A DNA stretch of 64,000 bases from CAVVIG01 sp050249955 (GTDB lineage Bacteria > Acidobacteriota > Vicinamibacteria > Vicinamibacterales > CAVVIG01). Both the position numbers and the translations under genes were made by a program. Location: positions 1 through 64,000 of the forward strand of contig JBFWPN010000014.1 in NCBI GenBank assembly GCA_050249955.1. The letters are read 5' to 3'. This document shows, in pieces, positions 63,835 to 64,000 of the stretch (position 1 is its first letter; each line of letters begins with the position of its first letter). The notes beneath the pieces are model-generated. The model was not told the origin of the DNA. It searched no databases and was given only the letters and a program-made list of their open reading frames with translations.

Positions 63835-64000
63835 CTAGAACGTATACCGCAGGCCGAGCTGCACGATGCGCCCGTCGTCTGCCGTGGTGATGACACCGAA
63901 GTTCGGCGTGCCGATCTGGTTACCGGGCTGGCCGAACCGCTCCTGGTTCCAGATGTTGAAGGCCTCGACACGGAACTGGAGCCGCTGGGTCTTCGTCACC
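63835..64000 (-). CDS. TonB-dependent receptor, C-terminal end (partial)
   Basis: The last 54 codons of an outer-membrane receptor that continues past the window end. Translation ends LQFRVEAFNIWNQERFGQPG, NQIGTPNFGVITTADDGRIV, QLGLRYTF. The FRVEAFNIWN and final RYTF are typical of Oar-like (carboxypeptidase-regulatory plus beta-barrel) receptors of Acidobacteriota. The terminal Phe is the barrel insertion signal. Five bases separate it from the phoD start, so it likely belongs to the same operon. Confidence 0.85.
   Translation of the reverse strand, partial: VTKTQRLQFRVEAFNIWNQERFGQPGNQIGTPNFGVITTADDGRIVQLGLRYTF

Overview
The window is high-GC bacterial chromosome from a draft or metagenome assembly: it contains one run of exactly 100 N (1334-1433). 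The gene complement points to Acidobacteriota, probably a Vicinamibacteria-like lineage. The clues are VWA-domain secreted proteins beside TonB-C proteins, an Oar-like TonB-dependent receptor end, UPF0182, type III glutamine synthetase, LytS/LytTR signalling with LiaF-like proteins, and many exported hydrolases. This placement is inference from gene families, not a phylogeny.

Region 1 (1-4503) is a chromosomal integron in the unusual reverse layout. The integrase intI (2956-3945, minus) points towards its own cassettes. Downstream of its 3' end come three copies of a 23-bp motif spaced about 75 bp, an attI-type core site (2591-2597), a nitronate monooxygenase-like cassette, a clear 70-bp attC (1434-1503), the assembly gap, a second cassette (SEC-C membrane protein) and an IS3-family remnant. 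An AAC(3)-I-type aminoglycoside acetyltransferase gene lies directly 5' of intI.

Region 2 (4554-24786) is ordinary chromosome: OmpA-like protein, secreted subtilase with four 95-residue repeats, DUF218 protein, M23-like lipoprotein, inositol-phosphate synthase divergent from a methyltransferase-like gene, SDR, an operon of HTH/TM/TonB-C protein plus VWA protein, ZIP transporter, BON protein, two alpha/beta hydrolases, HAD hydrolase, SET-domain protein, thioredoxin-like ferredoxin, an Omp85-type outer-membrane pair, ApaG and a Cys/His-rich exported protein.

Region 3 (24804-46316) holds a methyltransferase, recQ overlapping ispG, a quinone oxidoreductase, a c-type cytochrome operon ending in UPF0182, a VOC protein, a tandem FKBP, a DUF885 lipoprotein, a DUF349 protein, a peroxiredoxin, an SGNH hydrolase, a Nudix hydrolase and glnN with its own promoter region and strong terminator.

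Region 4 (46440-64000) has two small exported proteins (one a monoheme cytochrome), a five-gene envelope-sensing operon (small membrane protein, two LiaF-like proteins, LytS kinase, LytTR regulator), leuB, a type IIA topoisomerase A subunit, a NYN ribonuclease with LOTUS-like domains, an AraC regulator divergent from a methyltransferase, an amidohydrolase, two phosphatase-type enzymes and the 3' end of a TonB-dependent receptor. No rRNA, tRNA or CRISPR was seen. Several genes have a TANNNT box only 4-9 nt before the start codon, suggesting leaderless transcripts.
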